Part shown: one piece after another, positions 6,078 through 6,489 of the stretch
Position numbering within the stretch: the first letter of the stretch is position 1
Layout: each line of letters begins with the position of its first letter
Origin: Brevundimonas sp.
Lineage (GTDB): Bacteria > Pseudomonadota > Alphaproteobacteria > Caulobacterales > Caulobacteraceae
DNA length: 6,489 bases
NCBI RefSeq assembly: GCF_031082345.1
Contig: NZ_JAVHLH010000167.1
Coordinates: 1 to 6,489, forward strand
Reading direction: 5' to 3'
Made by a program: the position numbers and the translations under genes
The notes under the pieces: model-generated
The model's input: only the letters and a program-made list of their open reading frames with translations
What the model was told of the DNA's origin: nothing
Database searches by the model: none

Positions 6078-6489
6078 TTAGAAGTTGATGCCGATGGTGG
6101 CGCGACGGTTCAGAGGCTCGCGAACGCCGTCGGCGGTCGGGCGGGCCAGGGCGGTTTCACCCTTGCCGTCCAGCGAGATGACGCCGCCGTTGACGCCCTG
6201 GGCGACCAGCGCGTCCGCAACGGTGCGGGCGCGGCGGTTGGACAGGCCGACGTTGTAGGCGGCCGAGCCGGAGGTGTCGGCGTGGCCGACGACCAGCACG
6301 CGGGTCGGACGGCCCGACTTGGCGTAGTTGGCCGCTTGCGTCACCACCGAGGAGGCTTCGGCCGTCAGGTCGGAGCGATCCCAGTCGAAGTAGACCACGA
6401 ACTCACGCGCGACCGGAGCCGGAGGCGGCGGCGGCGGCGGGGGAGGCGGCGGCGGGGGAGGCGGCGGCGGCGGCGGGGGCGGCGGCGGC
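6078..6489 (-). CDS. OmpA-like outer-membrane protein, C-terminal peptidoglycan-binding domain and polyproline linker (5' end outside window)
   Basis: The frame is open from the right window edge to the TAA at 6080-6078; the N-terminal beta-barrel and the start lie outside. From the edge inward the protein reads at least 23 consecutive prolines, then APVAREFVVYFDWDRSDLT, then a complete OmpA C-terminal domain. The peptidoglycan-binding signature is clear: VVGHADTSGSAAYNVGLS followed by NRRA, with the diaminopimelate-contacting Asp (codon 6278-6276) and Arg (codon 6233-6231) in place. A DGKGE motif and the NRRATIGINF terminus are typical. The protein is expected to tether the outer membrane to peptidoglycan. 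The GTG at 6398 lies inside the conserved domain and is not the start. Confidence 0.93.
   Translation of the reverse strand, partial: PPPPPPPPPPPPPPPPPPPPPPPAPVAREFVVYFDWDRSDLTAEASSVVTQAANYAKSGRPTRVLVVGHADTSGSAAYNVGLSNRRARTVADALVAQGVNGGVISLDGKGETALARPTADGVREPLNRRATIGINF
6420..6488 (-). repeat. CCG-type microsatellite encoding an uninterrupted run of 23 or more prolines
   Basis: On the minus strand every codon from 6488 down to 6420 is a proline codon, mostly CCG with scattered CCC and CCT. The tract continues to the window edge and may be longer. It forms the linker between barrel and peptidoglycan-binding domain of the OmpA-like protein. Runs like this are prone to length change, and translating them requires EF-P. 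Confidence 0.93.

Noticed and set aside
6396..6398. GTG as the start of a small free-standing OmpA-domain protein
   Set aside because: It lies within the conserved VVYFDWD segment, and the frame stays open upstream through the polyproline linker to the window edge.
6421..6489. Tandem GGCGG-type repeat as a possible CRISPR or replication iteron
   Set aside because: It is simply proline codons of the OmpA-like gene read on the opposite strand; there are no spacers or unit structure.

Overview
The window is a high-GC stretch of ordinary bacterial chromosome. A large TonB-dependent outer-membrane receptor, an OmpA-type porin with a very long polyproline linker, a lipoprotein-type MsrA and an agmatine-to-putrescine gene pair together point to an alphaproteobacterium. 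A Caulobacterales member such as Brevundimonas is my best guess. That placement is inferred from protein style and composition, since there is no rRNA or marker gene here.

Layout from left to right. (1) Positions 1-447 (+): the C-terminal part of a class A acid phosphatase-like PAP2 protein whose two key histidines are replaced. (2) Positions 428-2298 (-): a two-gene operon, aguA then aguB, converting agmatine to N-carbamoylputrescine and then to putrescine. The two reading frames share one base, and the end of aguB overlaps the end of the PAP2 gene tail to tail. (3) Positions 2299-2538: a 240-base intergenic region with a candidate aguAB promoter, a perfect inverted repeat just upstream of it, and the receptor's strong intrinsic terminator. 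(4) Positions 2539-5085 (-): a complete 848-residue TonB-dependent receptor. (5) Positions 5086-5278: the receptor's upstream region, containing a near-consensus Pho box. (6) Positions 5279-5908 (-): msrA, preceded by a lipoprotein signal. (7) Positions 5909-6077: the msrA ribosome-binding site and the terminator of the next gene. (8) Positions 6078-6489 (-): the C-terminal OmpA domain and polyproline linker of an OmpA-like protein cut off by the window edge.

The agu pair is one clear functional unit (putrescine from arginine-derived agmatine). The receptor looks like a separately transcribed gene with its own regulatory site and terminator. The Pho box predicts induction by PhoB under phosphate starvation, so its cargo may be a phosphorus-containing compound or an associated nutrient. 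The PAP2-like gene at the left edge also belongs to a phosphatase family, but it is separated from the receptor by aguAB and its active site looks dead, so a functional link is only a hypothesis. I see no phage, IS, CRISPR, tRNA or defence system in the window. The best candidates for a second look are the Pho-box receptor, the PAP2 pseudophosphatase and the run of 23 or more prolines.
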